Assembly (NCBI GenBank): GCA_046582565.1
Contig: JAYGED010000057.1
Span: 1-24,602, forward strand
Direction: 5' to 3'
DNA: 24,602 nucleotides
DNA from: JAYGED01 sp046582565
Lineage (GTDB): Bacteria > Pseudomonadota > Alphaproteobacteria > JAAXGF01
In this document: one piece after another, positions 7,142-14,951 of the stretch
Numbering within the stretch: position 1 is the stretch's first letter
Layout of the letters: each line of letters begins with the position of its first letter
Position numbers and translations under genes: made by a program
The notes under the pieces: model-generated
Told to the model about the DNA's origin: nothing
What the model saw: only the letters and a program-made list of their open reading frames with translations
Database searches by the model: none

Positions 7142-8773
7142 ATGGCGTCGCCTCTGACCCCCGATATGATCCTGCGCAACGGCAAAATTGCGACCCTGGA
7201 CGCGGATGATCGTTTCGTCGAGGCGCTCGCCGTTAAGGGGGGGCGCATCGTCGCGCTCGGCGGCAATGACGAGATCGACGGGCTCAAGGGGAGCGCCACC
7301 GAGGTCATCGACCTGGCGGGCCGCTTGGCGATCCCCGGGATCATCGATTCCCACTGTCACCCCGACAGCCACGCCATCATGCTGACCAAGCAGCATGCGG
7401 TGAGCTGGCCCGAGTTCCAGTCCCTCGACGCGGTGCTCGATCATATCGACAAGATCACCGCCGCCGGCCCCGCCGACCGATGGTTCATCGGCTACCGCTA
7501 TGACGACAACAAGTTCGACGCGGTGCCGACCATCGATCAACTCGACGCCGCCGGTAATGGGCGCCCGGTGTTCATCCAACGCACGGACAGCCATGTGGGC
7601 TATGCCAATAGCGCCGCCTGTGCCCTGGTCGGTTACGACAAAGACACCCCGGACCCGCCCTTTGGCCGCATCGACAAGCACCCGGATACCGGCGAGATGA
7701 CCGGCCTGATGCGCGAGACCGCGGCGCATCGCTTTCGCGGGCTGGTCGGCGCTGACAATCAAGTCGAAGATTATGTCGCCGGCCTGCCGCCCCTGTTCGA
7801 GCGGTTTCTCAGCCATGGCGTCACCTCGCTGCATAATTCCCTGACCTGCTCCAAGGCGGTGCGGGCCTACCAGATCATGAAACAGAGCGGCCGGCTTCAC
7901 CTGCGTGTCGGCGTCATCGCCAACGGCTTCGAGGAAGGCATGATAGAAGGCTATATCGCCGCCGGCATACGCTCGGGCTTCGGCGATGAGTGGGTGCGTC
8001 TGGTCGGCGTCGAATGGTGCCCCGATTGCTCGACCAGCGGGCGCACGGCGGCCTATTACGATCCCTATGTAGGCACCGCCATACCCGGCGAGCCGGTGCC
8101 GAACACCGGCATGCTGCTGTATGACGCGGAAGATTTAACCCGCCGCGCCATGGCCGCTCATGCGGCCGGGCTGCGCATCCAGATCGAGGGCATCGGCGAT
8201 CGCGGTATCGACTTCGCCCTGGATACCATCGAGGCGTGCCTGGCGGCCCACCCGGTTGCCGATCACCGCATCCGCATCGAGCATTGCTGTCATGTGACGC
8301 CTGAAATCCTCGCTCGCATCAAGCGCGCGGGAGTGATCGATGCCTCGGCCACCGGCTTCATGCATGACCTCGGCGACGCCTATATCAAAAATCGCGGCGC
8401 AGCGGCCATGGCCGACATGTGGCCGCATCGTTCGCTGATCGATGCGGGCATTCCGGCGCCCGGCCATTCCGACGCGCCGGTCTGCGATTCCAACCCGTGG
8501 CGCGCTATCTGGTCCCTGGTGACGCGCAAGACCGATACAGGGAACCCTATCGGTCCCGATCAGGCGGTCACCATCACCGAAGCCCTGCGCGCCTACACCA
8601 CCCTCGGCGCCTACGCCGGCGGCGAGGAGGCCATCAAGGGTTCTCTGGAGACCGGCAAGCTCGCCGACATCGCTGTGCTCGACCGCGACATTTTCACGGT
8701 TCCCGACGACGATCTGTTGGCCACCCAACCCGACCTCACCATCGTCGGCGGTGCAGTGCAGTTCAGACGCTAG
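7142..8773 (+). CDS. YtcJ-like metal-dependent amidohydrolase (Amidohydro_3)
   Basis: This 543-residue protein is of typical length for the YtcJ/NfdA group, which hydrolyses N-formyl, N-acyl or related amide bonds. The N-terminal small beta domain (ILRNGKIATLD) leads into the TIM barrel with the metal-binding pair HCH in IIDSHCHPDSH (His71, His73). RTDSHVGYANSAA, RIEHCCHV (His381) and GHSDAPV (Asp444) follow, then the C-terminal beta domain (GKLADIAVLDRDIF). The strand usually reading HAIGDRA is EGIGDRG here, with Glu349 in place of the usual histidine. ATG 7142 follows GTGAGGA at 7128-7134; the TTG at 7112 would overlap the upstream gene. Probably co-transcribed with the acyl-CoA synthetase, so hydrolysis might release an acid that is then CoA-activated; that link is inference. 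Confidence 0.9.
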   Translation: MASPLTPDMILRNGKIATLDADDRFVEALAVKGGRIVALGGNDEIDGLKGSATEVIDLAGRLAIPGIIDSHCHPDSHAIMLTKQHAVSWPEFQSLDAVLDHIDKITAAGPADRWFIGYRYDDNKFDAVPTIDQLDAAGNGRPVFIQRTDSHVGYANSAACALVGYDKDTPDPPFGRIDKHPDTGEMTGLMRETAAHRFRGLVGADNQVEDYVAGLPPLFERFLSHGVTSLHNSLTCSKAVRAYQIMKQSGRLHLRVGVIANGFEEGMIEGYIAAGIRSGFGDEWVRLVGVEWCPDCSTSGRTAAYYDPYVGTAIPGEPVPNTGMLLYDAEDLTRRAMAAHAAGLRIQIEGIGDRGIDFALDTIEACLAAHPVADHRIRIEHCCHVTPEILARIKRAGVIDASATGFMHDLGDAYIKNRGAAAMADMWPHRSLIDAGIPAPGHSDAPVCDSNPWRAIWSLVTRKTDTGNPIGPDQAVTITEALRAYTTLGAYAGGEEAIKGSLETGKLADIAVLDRDIFTVPDDDLLATQPDLTIVGGAVQFRR

Positions 8774-8833
8774 AGCATCATCCGCTCAGTTAGATCGCTT
8801 TCAGCGATTTAACTGGCGGATAAAGATGCTCTA
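8771..8833. repeat. Long imperfect inverted repeat starting in the amidohydrolase stop codon
   Basis: The left arm 8771-8799 (TAGAGCATCATCCGC...) pairs with 8803-8833 over about 27 positions, with one G/A difference (a possible G-U pair), one single-base bulge and one three-base bulge. The loop is three bases. The TAG stop codon of the amidohydrolase is the outer end of the stem. It could be a terminator, an mRNA 3' stabiliser or one copy of a dispersed palindromic element; no U-tract follows. Confidence 0.7.
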
Positions 8834-8860
8834 ACTTCTTAAAAGCTAGCTCAATTTTAC

Positions 8861-8897
8861 CCGAAGGGATTGAACCAGTTCGGTTCAATCCCTTCGG
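8861..8897. terminator. Perfect 16-bp inverted repeat between convergent genes
   Basis: CCGAAGGGATTGAACC (8861-8876) and GGTTCAATCCCTTCGG (8882-8897) are exact reverse complements with a five-base loop AGTTC. It stands between the + strand amidohydrolase and the - strand exported-protein gene, where a bidirectional terminator is expected. Flanks are AT-rich on the left (TCAATTTTAC) but lack a clean U-run in either direction, so a repeat element or protein site remains possible. Confidence 0.6.
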
Positions 8898-8905
8898 ATA
8901 TTGAT

Positions 8906-9333
8906 CTAGAACAGGGCATCCACATCGTCGTCCCAGACGATGGCGTTCACCACCCATTGGCTCTTGGGCCGGTAGAAGGTGAAGATCCAGCGGATCAGGT
9001 GCCTCTCGAATCTCTCGATATAGGTAATCCGCACCAGGCTGTCGGCGACCAGCTGCTCTTTGACCAGGTTGATTCCGACGGTCTCTCCAAACATTCGCCA
9101 ACCACGCTTCGCTGGGTCAGGGTCTGCATCCTCAGCATGGCAATTTCGCTCTCCGGCAGCGGCCAGTAGGGCAGCAATTCGGTAAACAGGTCGTCGACCT
9201 TGCCCGCCAGGACATGACCCATGGTGCGCGTAGTCAAAGCCCTCACGTCGTCCAGTGTGGTAAGCGTCTGCGCCTGCGCGCTGGTTGCCCACAGGCAGGC
9301 TGCGCAAAAGGCGATCACGAGGCGTCTCTTCAT
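8906..9333 (-). pseudogene. Small exported protein, split by a frameshift
   Basis: From ATG 9331-9333, preceded by AGGGAGGG, the first frame encodes a signal peptide (MKRRLVIAFCAACLWATSAQA) and about 60 further residues, with good coding character up to SVVGE (Glu80, codon 9094-9096). The sensible sequence then continues in the neighbouring frame as MFGETVGINLVKEQLVADSL and beyond, 62 residues to the TAG at 8906-8908. Staying in the first frame gives CLERPSESTWSKSSW, which looks non-coding. One missing base near 9091-9110 explains this and would restore a protein of about 142 residues. I do not recognise the family; the C-terminal half (ERFERHLIRWIFTFYRPKSQW) looks like a beta-rich soluble domain. 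No slippery heptamer is visible, so decay or a sequencing error is likelier than programmed frameshifting. It is last in the EamA-to-dioxygenase unit. Confidence 0.7.
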
Positions 9334-9390
9334 GGGGTCCCTCCCTGCATTCCGGTCATGCCGAAGGATAACAGCCAATCCTTAACGCTC

Positions 9391-10158
9391 TCACACCCGG
9401 AATTTATAGTCCTTGTCCGGATCGCGTTCGATGTCGGGGGGGAAGGATTTACGTTTGTCGGCATAATATTGCGCACGGTGGTCGCCGTCGCTCCGCCGGT
9501 TATAGGTAATGTAGAGCACCCGCCGCGCCGCGCCAGTCAGGTTGGGGGCGGAGCGGTGCGGGGTGTATGAGTCGAAGAACACCGCATCCCCCGGCGCCGT
9601 CGGCAGGCTGGTGAATTCGACGTCGCCCAGCTCATCGCCTGCCATCGGGCGCCAGCTCTCGCCGATGATGCCGCGCCGGTGATGGCCGGCGGCGGCTTCG
9701 AGGCAGCCGTTCTCCACGGTCGCCGCATCGATGCTGATCAGCGCCGTAATATGCAGGGCGGCGTAGGAGTCCCAGCCCGCCTGTACATCCTGGTGGGCGG
9801 CGAAGCCGTCGCCGCCGGGCAGCTTGAAATTGATCTTGTCTTTGAACAGCACCGCCGCCTCGCCGAACAGCTCAGCCACCCGGCCGGGCAACGCGCCGCT
9901 GCACATGAGGCCGTCGAAACCGTCGTGATAGGGGCAGACGTTTTCCACCCGGTTGAGGATGCGTGTCCCCGGTTTGGTCAGGCTGTCGTCGAAATATTTC
10001 ATCCATTTGCCGGCGGTCTCGGGGCGCGCCTGGATATCGTCGGTCCAGGCGGAGATATCGGCCATGGCTTGCGCATCGTACAGGCCGCGAACGATCACAT
10101 AGCCGTCGCGCCCGAAGCCGGCGATCTCATCGGCGGTGAAGAATTCGCGATCAGTCAC
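9391..10158 (-). CDS. Phytanoyl-CoA dioxygenase (PhyH) family Fe(II)/2-oxoglutarate oxygenase
   Basis: This 255-residue PhyH-fold oxygenase couples 2-oxoglutarate decarboxylation to hydroxylation of a small substrate. The iron-binding facial triad is visible as HQD (His122, Asp124, in GFAAHQDVQAGW) and His201 in YTPHRSAPN. Arg212 or Arg213 in ARRVLYITYN is the expected 2-oxoglutarate carboxylate ligand. The N-terminal FGRDGYVIVRGLYD strand-turn is characteristic of the family, and length is slightly short of many members. The start overlaps the end of the upstream PLP enzyme by 8 bp. Context with an EamA carrier and a class III PLP enzyme points to a small amine or amino-acid-like substrate, possibly an aminophosphonate as for PhnY-type PhyH enzymes; this is inference and the substrate is not known. 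Confidence 0.9.
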   Translation of the reverse strand: MTDREFFTADEIAGFGRDGYVIVRGLYDAQAMADISAWTDDIQARPETAGKWMKYFDDSLTKPGTRILNRVENVCPYHDGFDGLMCSGALPGRVAELFGEAAVLFKDKINFKLPGGDGFAAHQDVQAGWDSYAALHITALISIDAATVENGCLEAAAGHHRRGIIGESWRPMAGDELGDVEFTSLPTAPGDAVFFDSYTPHRSAPNLTGAARRVLYITYNRRSDGDHRAQYYADKRKSFPPDIERDPDKDYKFRV

Positions 10159-11458
10159 CCTTGAGCAATTCGCTGTAGTCGTCGAGGAACCCCTCGATGG
10201 CCGCGACCAGGCCGTCTCTGTCTTTGTCGGTCATCGGCAGGGACTGGTTGATCATGCCGCGCTGGACGATGTATTGGCCGCGGGCGATCATCTCCAGGTG
10301 GAACAGCCGTTTCGCCTGGGCATTGCCCTGTGCGGAGTCGGCCGGGCAGGTGATCGGATTGTCACAGAAATGCACCACCATCATGGAGCCGATCCCGGTC
10401 GCCTGAACGGCGACGCCGCGGCTTTGGAAGATACCGTTGAGACGGTCGCGTAAGGCATCGCCGGCGGCATTGAGTGCCCGGCAGGCATCCGGCGTAAAGA
10501 CCTCGGTGAGCCCCGCCAGGCCCGCCGACATGGTCAGGATATTATTGTTGAAGGTGCCCGATTGCTGAAACACGTTGCTGTGGGTCGGATCGAAGCGCGC
10601 CATCAGTTCTTCGCTGCCGCCGAAGGCGCCGAACGGTAGGCCGCCGCCGAGATATTTGCCCAGGGTGGTCATGTCCGGGGTAATGCCGTGGTGTTCCTGC
10701 AGGCCACCGGGCGCCAATCGCGAGGTCATCACCTCGTCGAATACCAGGGCGACGCCGTGGCGCTTGGTGGCGTCGCGCAGGGCCTGGAGAAATTCACCTG
10801 TCGCCGGAATGCAGCCGGCGGCGCCGACCATGGGCTCGACGATGACGGCGGCCAGGTCGGGGGCATTGGCCTCGATCAAGGCGGCGGCGCCCTCGCTATC
10901 GTTATAGCGCCCCATGATAAAGGGGAACGGGACGTTGAGCGAAGGCCCGGCATTGGCGAAATTGAGGAAACCGCCATGATAGGAGCCTTCGAAGGCCATC
11001 ACCTTGTCGCGGCCTGAGCCTAAACGGAGCGCGCTCAGGGTATAGAGCGTCGCTTCGCTGCCGGAATTGCAGAACCGAACTTTTTCGATAGACGGGATGC
11101 GCGCGCATACCGCCTCGGCGAGCTTCCCCTCGACGGTATTATGGCCGCCCAGCACGATACCTGAATCGATAGCGTTTTTGATTGCCGCCTGAAGCGCCGG
11201 GTTTGAGTGGCCGTAGAGGCCGGCGGTCAGTTCGACCACGAAATCCGTATAGTCATGGCCGTCCACGTCGCGCACCCGCGCGCCCTCGCCACCGGCCAGG
11301 GTGAGAGGGAAGGGGGCGTAATAGAGGCCTGTTCGCGTATTGCCGCCGGGCAAGCCGCGCTTGGCATCTTGAAAGCTTTGCTCGCTCTTCGGGTTGGCCG
11401 ACGTATAGCGCTGCACGGCTTCTTCGAGCGCCGCATCCATCGTCAGGTTTCGTCTCAT
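10151..11458 (-). CDS. Class III aminotransferase, glutamate-1-semialdehyde 2,1-aminomutase-like
   Basis: This 435-residue PLP enzyme of the HemL-like branch has GLPGGNTRTGLYYAPFPL at the N-terminus, FCNSGSEATLYTLSALR for phosphate binding, GSYHGG (Tyr160, His161), VFDEVMTSR (Asp241) and the cofactor lysine in TTLGKYLGGG (Lys268). HemL itself has the related PGGVNSPVRAF and KIIGGG features, but the local sequence differs (KYLGGGLPFGAFGG). With no tetrapyrrole genes nearby, this is probably a specialised transaminase/aminomutase and not the haem enzyme. The start ATG overlaps the stop of the EamA gene (ATGA), and its own end overlaps the dioxygenase start by 8 bp. ATG at residue 7 is an alternative start, but the ATGA overlap favours 11458. 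Confidence 0.9.
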   Translation of the reverse strand: MRRNLTMDAALEEAVQRYTSANPKSEQSFQDAKRGLPGGNTRTGLYYAPFPLTLAGGEGARVRDVDGHDYTDFVVELTAGLYGHSNPALQAAIKNAIDSGIVLGGHNTVEGKLAEAVCARIPSIEKVRFCNSGSEATLYTLSALRLGSGRDKVMAFEGSYHGGFLNFANAGPSLNVPFPFIMGRYNDSEGAAALIEANAPDLAAVIVEPMVGAAGCIPATGEFLQALRDATKRHGVALVFDEVMTSRLAPGGLQEHHGITPDMTTLGKYLGGGLPFGAFGGSEELMARFDPTHSNVFQQSGTFNNNILTMSAGLAGLTEVFTPDACRALNAAGDALRDRLNGIFQSRGVAVQATGIGSMMVVHFCDNPITCPADSAQGNAQAKRLFHLEMIARGQYIVQRGMINQSLPMTDKDRDGLVAAIEGFLDDYSELLKGD

Positions 11459-12372
11459 TGCTGGTCTCCCTTGGCCGCCCGCTTGACGACATTCTCACGG
11501 TAAAAGACATAGCCGCTGCTGCCTACCACGATGGCCGCGCCAAGCAGGGTGAACTCATCGGGGAAGTCACCGAACACCAGATAACCCAGGATCGTCACCC
11601 AGACAAGCTGGACGAAGCCGAACGGCGCCAGCACCGATGCCTGAGCCCGGCGCATGGCCTGGATAACGAAGAAATGACCGAAGCCTGCGATCACACCGAG
11701 GGCAATCATCATCGCCCAGCCGCCGATGGTTGGGGTTTGCCAGGAGAACGGCACGGCGAGAGACAACACCACCACCCCAACCGCGCCGGAATAAAAGAAG
11801 GTGGTGATCGGCGGGTCAATCTCGGCCAGCATGCGTGTGGTGATCTGATAAAGGGCATAGCAGATCGCCGAAATCACCGGCAGGAGCGCCGCCCAACTGA
11901 ATGTCCCGAAGCCCGGCCGAATGATGATCAGGGCGCCGATCAGGCCGATTATCACCGCTATCCAACGGCGCTGCCCGACCCGCTCACCGAGCAGGGGAAT
12001 GGCCAGGGCGGTAACCATCAAGGGCGCGATCATGCCGATCGCCGAGGCTTCTGCGACGGGCATATAGCGAACCGCCGTGAAGAAGGTCAGGGTCGCACCG
12101 ACCATCATCAGCGAGCGCAGCACCTGTAGGCCAGGCCGCTTGGTGCGGAGGATGTCGCGCGGCCGTGTTTTGCCGATGACCACCGGCACCACCACCATCT
12201 GGAAGACGTAGCGCGCCCAGGCGATTTGCAGGACCGGATAGAACTGGCCGACGTATTTAACGCCGGTATCGAGCATGGCGAACAGCACCGAGGTGATGAG
12301 AATAAAGAAGATAGCGAGGCGCGTATTCTGCTCCGTCCCGGGTATCAACATCGATGAGCGCTCTTGAGTCAT
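11455..12372 (-). CDS. EamA-type drug/metabolite (DMT) superfamily transporter
   Basis: This 305-residue inner-membrane protein is built of two EamA repeats, about ten hydrophobic helices in all. The first helix is AIFFILITSVLFAMLDTGVKY; the first repeat closes with LMVTALAIPLLGERVGQRRWIAVIIGLIGALIII, and the second with APFGFVQLVWVTILGYLVFGDFPDEFTLLGAAIVVGSSGYVFYRE. The E-R/P-E-x-x-T-type turn before the last helix of each half is typical. Such carriers move amino acids, nucleosides or other metabolites, usually outward. It heads a - strand operon with a PLP enzyme and an oxygenase, so it probably exports or imports their product or substrate. Start is ambiguous between ATG 12372 and ATG 12351 (residue 8); neither has a strong Shine-Dalgarno. 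Confidence 0.9.
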   Translation of the reverse strand: MTQERSSMLIPGTEQNTRLAIFFILITSVLFAMLDTGVKYVGQFYPVLQIAWARYVFQMVVVPVVIGKTRPRDILRTKRPGLQVLRSLMMVGATLTFFTAVRYMPVAEASAIGMIAPLMVTALAIPLLGERVGQRRWIAVIIGLIGALIIIRPGFGTFSWAALLPVISAICYALYQITTRMLAEIDPPITTFFYSGAVGVVVLSLAVPFSWQTPTIGGWAMMIALGVIAGFGHFFVIQAMRRAQASVLAPFGFVQLVWVTILGYLVFGDFPDEFTLLGAAIVVGSSGYVFYRENVVKRAAKGDQQ

Positions 12373-12432
12373 GGCGCAGACAGTAGCACGGCGTTATGGT
12401 GCTTTACGCCTAACCAATTACGCATAGCCACC

Positions 12433-14385
12433 ATGTCATCACCAACCTTCCCGCACCTGTTCTCGCCCTTCTCTATCGGCGCCACGACCTTCAAGAACCG
12501 CATCTTCTCGACCGGCCACGACACCATGCTGGCCGAGAACGAGCAGATCGGCGACGCCCTGCTCGCCTATCATGCGGCGCGCGTTGAAGGCGGCGCCGGG
12601 TTGATCGTCATCCAGGTCGCCGCGATCCATGAGAGCGCGCGCTACACATCCCACATGCTGATGGCTACTAGCGACGAATGCATTGCCGGCTATCGCCGCG
12701 TCGTCGAGATCTGCTCTGCCAGGGATTGCCGGGTGATCGCCCAGCTTTTCCACCCGGGCCGCGAAGTGATGGATACGGACGAAGGCGCGCTGCGCGTCGC
12801 CTATGCGCCCTCGGCGACACGCAGCGACCGCTTTCATGTCATCCCGCGCGCCATGGACCTGGCCATGATCGATGAGATCATCGAGGGCTTTGCCGCCGGC
12901 GCCCGGCGCATGGCCCAGGCCGGTGTCGACGGTGTTGAGCTGGTCGCCAGTCACGGCTATCTGCCGGCGCAATTTCTCAATCCCCGGGTCAACCTGCGCG
13001 ACGACGACTACGGCGGCAGCCTGGACAACCGCCTGCGTTTCCTGCGCCGCGCCATTGCCGCCTGCCGCTCGGAGATCGGCCTGGTCGGGTTGCGCATCTC
13101 GGGCGACGAGAAGGACCCCGCCGGCTTAACCGAGCCCGAGACCCTGGAAGCCATCACCGCCTTGGCCACGGATCTGGATTACGTCAACGTTATCGCCGGC
13201 TCATCCGCGTCCCACGGCGGCGCCGTGCATATCGTGCCGCCAATGAGCATCGAGACCGCCTATGTGGCGCCCTTCGCCGCGGCGGTGAAGGCGCGGCTTG
13301 TTGATACCGCCGTGTTTGTTGCCGGCCGTATCAATCAACCGCAGATCGCCGAGCAGGTGCTGGCAACCAACCAGGCCGATATGTGCGGCATGACCCGCGC
13401 CATGATCTGCGATCCGCAAATGGCCAACAAGGCTGAGGCCGGCAAGGCCGATGACATACGCGCCTGCATCGGCTGCAACCAGGCCTGTATCGGCCATTTC
13501 CAAAAGGGCGAGTCCATATCCTGCATCCAATATCCCGAGACCGGGCGGGAGCTGCGTTACGGCGAGCTCGAACCGGCGGGTCGGCCACGGAAAATCATGG
13601 TCATCGGCGGCGGCCCGGGGGGCATGAAGGCGGCGGCGGTGGCGGCGCAGCGCGGCCATCAAGTCATTCTCTTTGAAGCGACCGGCCAGCTCGGCGGCCA
13701 GGCCCTGCTCGCCCAGCTTCTGCCCGGCCGCGCCGAATTTGGCGGCATCGTCACCAACCTGACCCGCGAGGTCGAACGGGCCGGCGTCGAGGTGCGGCGA
13801 AACACAACCGCCGACCGCGCCCTGATCGAAGCCGAAGCCCCCGACGCGGTGATCATCGCCACCGGGGCGATCACTCACTGGCCCGAGATCGAAGGGCTGG
13901 ACGATGCCCATGTGGTCGATTCCTGGCAGGTTCTCAAAGGCGAAGCCAATGTGGGCGGCTCGGTGGTGGTGGCCGACTGGGCCTGCGACTGGATCGGCCT
14001 GGGCCTAGCCGAGAAACTCGCCCGCGACGGCTGTCACGTACGCCTCGCGGTGACCGGGTTGATTGCCGGCGAGCGCTTGCCGTTCTACGTGCGCGACGCC
14101 TGGAACGCTATTCTCCACAAGCTCGGCGTCGAGGTGATGCCCTACGCAAAGCTGTTTGGCGTCGATTCCGACACCGTCTATATGCAACACACCGTCAGCG
14201 GCGAGCCGATCATCTTCGAGGCGGTCGACACCCTGGTGCTCGCCCAGGGCCATGAATCCCGCGACGAGCTATCGGCGACCCTGGCCGGCCTCGCCATCGA
14301 GACCCACCTGATCGGCGATTGCCTGAGCCCGCGAACCGCCGAAGAAGCCGTGCTTGAGGGCCTCAAGGTGGCGGCGGTTATTTAG
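12433..14385 (+). CDS. FMN/FAD/4Fe-4S oxidoreductase of the trimethylamine dehydrogenase / 2,4-dienoyl-CoA reductase family
   Basis: This 650-residue protein has the three-part family layout. An N-terminal old-yellow-enzyme TIM barrel binds FMN (about 1-335; active-site segment VASHGYLPAQFLNP and RDDDYGGSLDNR). A 4Fe-4S motif follows with Cys345, Cys348, Cys352 and Cys364 (CIGCNQAC then SISC). A C-terminal FAD/NAD-binding part begins with VIGGGPGGMKAA near 390. The HGYLPAQFLNP stretch resembles trimethylamine and histamine dehydrogenases more than plain enoate reductases, but the cysteine used for covalent FMN in trimethylamine dehydrogenase is not evident near FSTGHDTM. ATG 12433 fits the family start; the open frame from 12364 adds unrelated residues. 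Divergent from the EamA operon by 60 bp, with a weak dyad GGCGT/ACGCC at 12390-12410. Substrate unknown; an amine or unsaturated acyl compound is plausible. Confidence 0.9.
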   Translation: MSSPTFPHLFSPFSIGATTFKNRIFSTGHDTMLAENEQIGDALLAYHAARVEGGAGLIVIQVAAIHESARYTSHMLMATSDECIAGYRRVVEICSARDCRVIAQLFHPGREVMDTDEGALRVAYAPSATRSDRFHVIPRAMDLAMIDEIIEGFAAGARRMAQAGVDGVELVASHGYLPAQFLNPRVNLRDDDYGGSLDNRLRFLRRAIAACRSEIGLVGLRISGDEKDPAGLTEPETLEAITALATDLDYVNVIAGSSASHGGAVHIVPPMSIETAYVAPFAAAVKARLVDTAVFVAGRINQPQIAEQVLATNQADMCGMTRAMICDPQMANKAEAGKADDIRACIGCNQACIGHFQKGESISCIQYPETGRELRYGELEPAGRPRKIMVIGGGPGGMKAAAVAAQRGHQVILFEATGQLGGQALLAQLLPGRAEFGGIVTNLTREVERAGVEVRRNTTADRALIEAEAPDAVIIATGAITHWPEIEGLDDAHVVDSWQVLKGEANVGGSVVVADWACDWIGLGLAEKLARDGCHVRLAVTGLIAGERLPFYVRDAWNAILHKLGVEVMPYAKLFGVDSDTVYMQHTVSGEPIIFEAVDTLVLAQGHESRDELSATLAGLAIETHLIGDCLSPRTAEEAVLEGLKVAAVI

Positions 14386-14386
14386 A

Positions 14387-14893
14387 ATGTTTCACAGGAT
14401 GACAGGGGGAAGAGCGCTGCTGGCGGGCTTGGCCTTCCTTTGTTGGTCGGTAATGCCGGTGGTTGCCGCTTGTCCCGGAGCCGGCGCCCGCCTCATAGTT
14501 GAAGGTGACGGTACGGTCATCGACACAGAAAGCGGGCTGATGTGGAAGCGCTGCGTTCAGGGCAAATCCGGAGCGCATTGTTCGGAGGGTAAAGCCGAGA
14601 CGTTCCGCTGGGTTGAGGCCCTGAACGAAGCGAGAAGCGAGGCCTTCGCAAGATTCGACGGCTGGCGCCTGCCGAAGATCGAAGAACTCCAGTCCCTTGT
14701 CGAGTCTTGCCTGGCGGGTCCGGCGATCGACCCGATCGCGTTTCCCAATGCCGCAGCCACGGAAATCTGGTCGGCATCGGCGAACCTCGACTACGCCACC
14801 GACGCCATGGCTCTCGATTTCGCCGCCGGCGAACCCGTCGTGGGAAGCCGCGATGACGCCAAGCAGGTCCGCTTGGTTCGAATCCGGCCATGA
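14387..14893 (+). CDS. Exported DUF1566 (Lcl C-terminal-like) domain protein
   Basis: This 168-residue protein starts one base after the previous stop. An N-terminal signal peptide (about MTGGRALLAGLAFLCWSV to PVVA, cut before ACPG) is followed by one DUF1566 domain: DTESGLMWKRC, FRWVEALNEAR, the hallmark GWRLPKIEELQSLV, IWSASANLDYATDAMALDF, and the closing VRLVR. DUF1566 is found in secreted or surface proteins and has a C-type-lectin-like pattern; no enzyme role is known to me. Two in-frame ATGs are possible, at 14387 and 14399; both keep the signal peptide. Adjacent to the flavoprotein and probably read through with it, but functional linkage is not evident. Confidence 0.85.
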   Translation: MFHRMTGGRALLAGLAFLCWSVMPVVAACPGAGARLIVEGDGTVIDTESGLMWKRCVQGKSGAHCSEGKAETFRWVEALNEARSEAFARFDGWRLPKIEELQSLVESCLAGPAIDPIAFPNAAATEIWSASANLDYATDAMALDFAAGEPVVGSRDDAKQVRLVRIRP

Positions 14894-14951
14894 AAGGCTC
14901 ACGGCGATGGCGATTGAGTCGCCTGATTCAGGACTACCCTCTGAGCGGGAA

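Noticed and set aside
9085..9115. Programmed -1 frameshifting in the exported protein gene
   Set aside because: No X-XXY-YYZ slippery heptamer and no obvious downstream pseudoknot; deletion or error is simpler.
10151..11458. Housekeeping hemL (glutamate-1-semialdehyde aminomutase)
   Set aside because: Local motifs differ from HemL, the gene sits in a transporter/dioxygenase operon, and Alphaproteobacteria normally make 5-aminolevulinate by ALA synthase.
14909..14923. GGCGA-TTGAG-TCGCC hairpin between DUF1566 and Sel1 genes as a terminator
   Set aside because: Only a 5-bp stem and no U-tract; chance occurrence is likely in GC-rich DNA.
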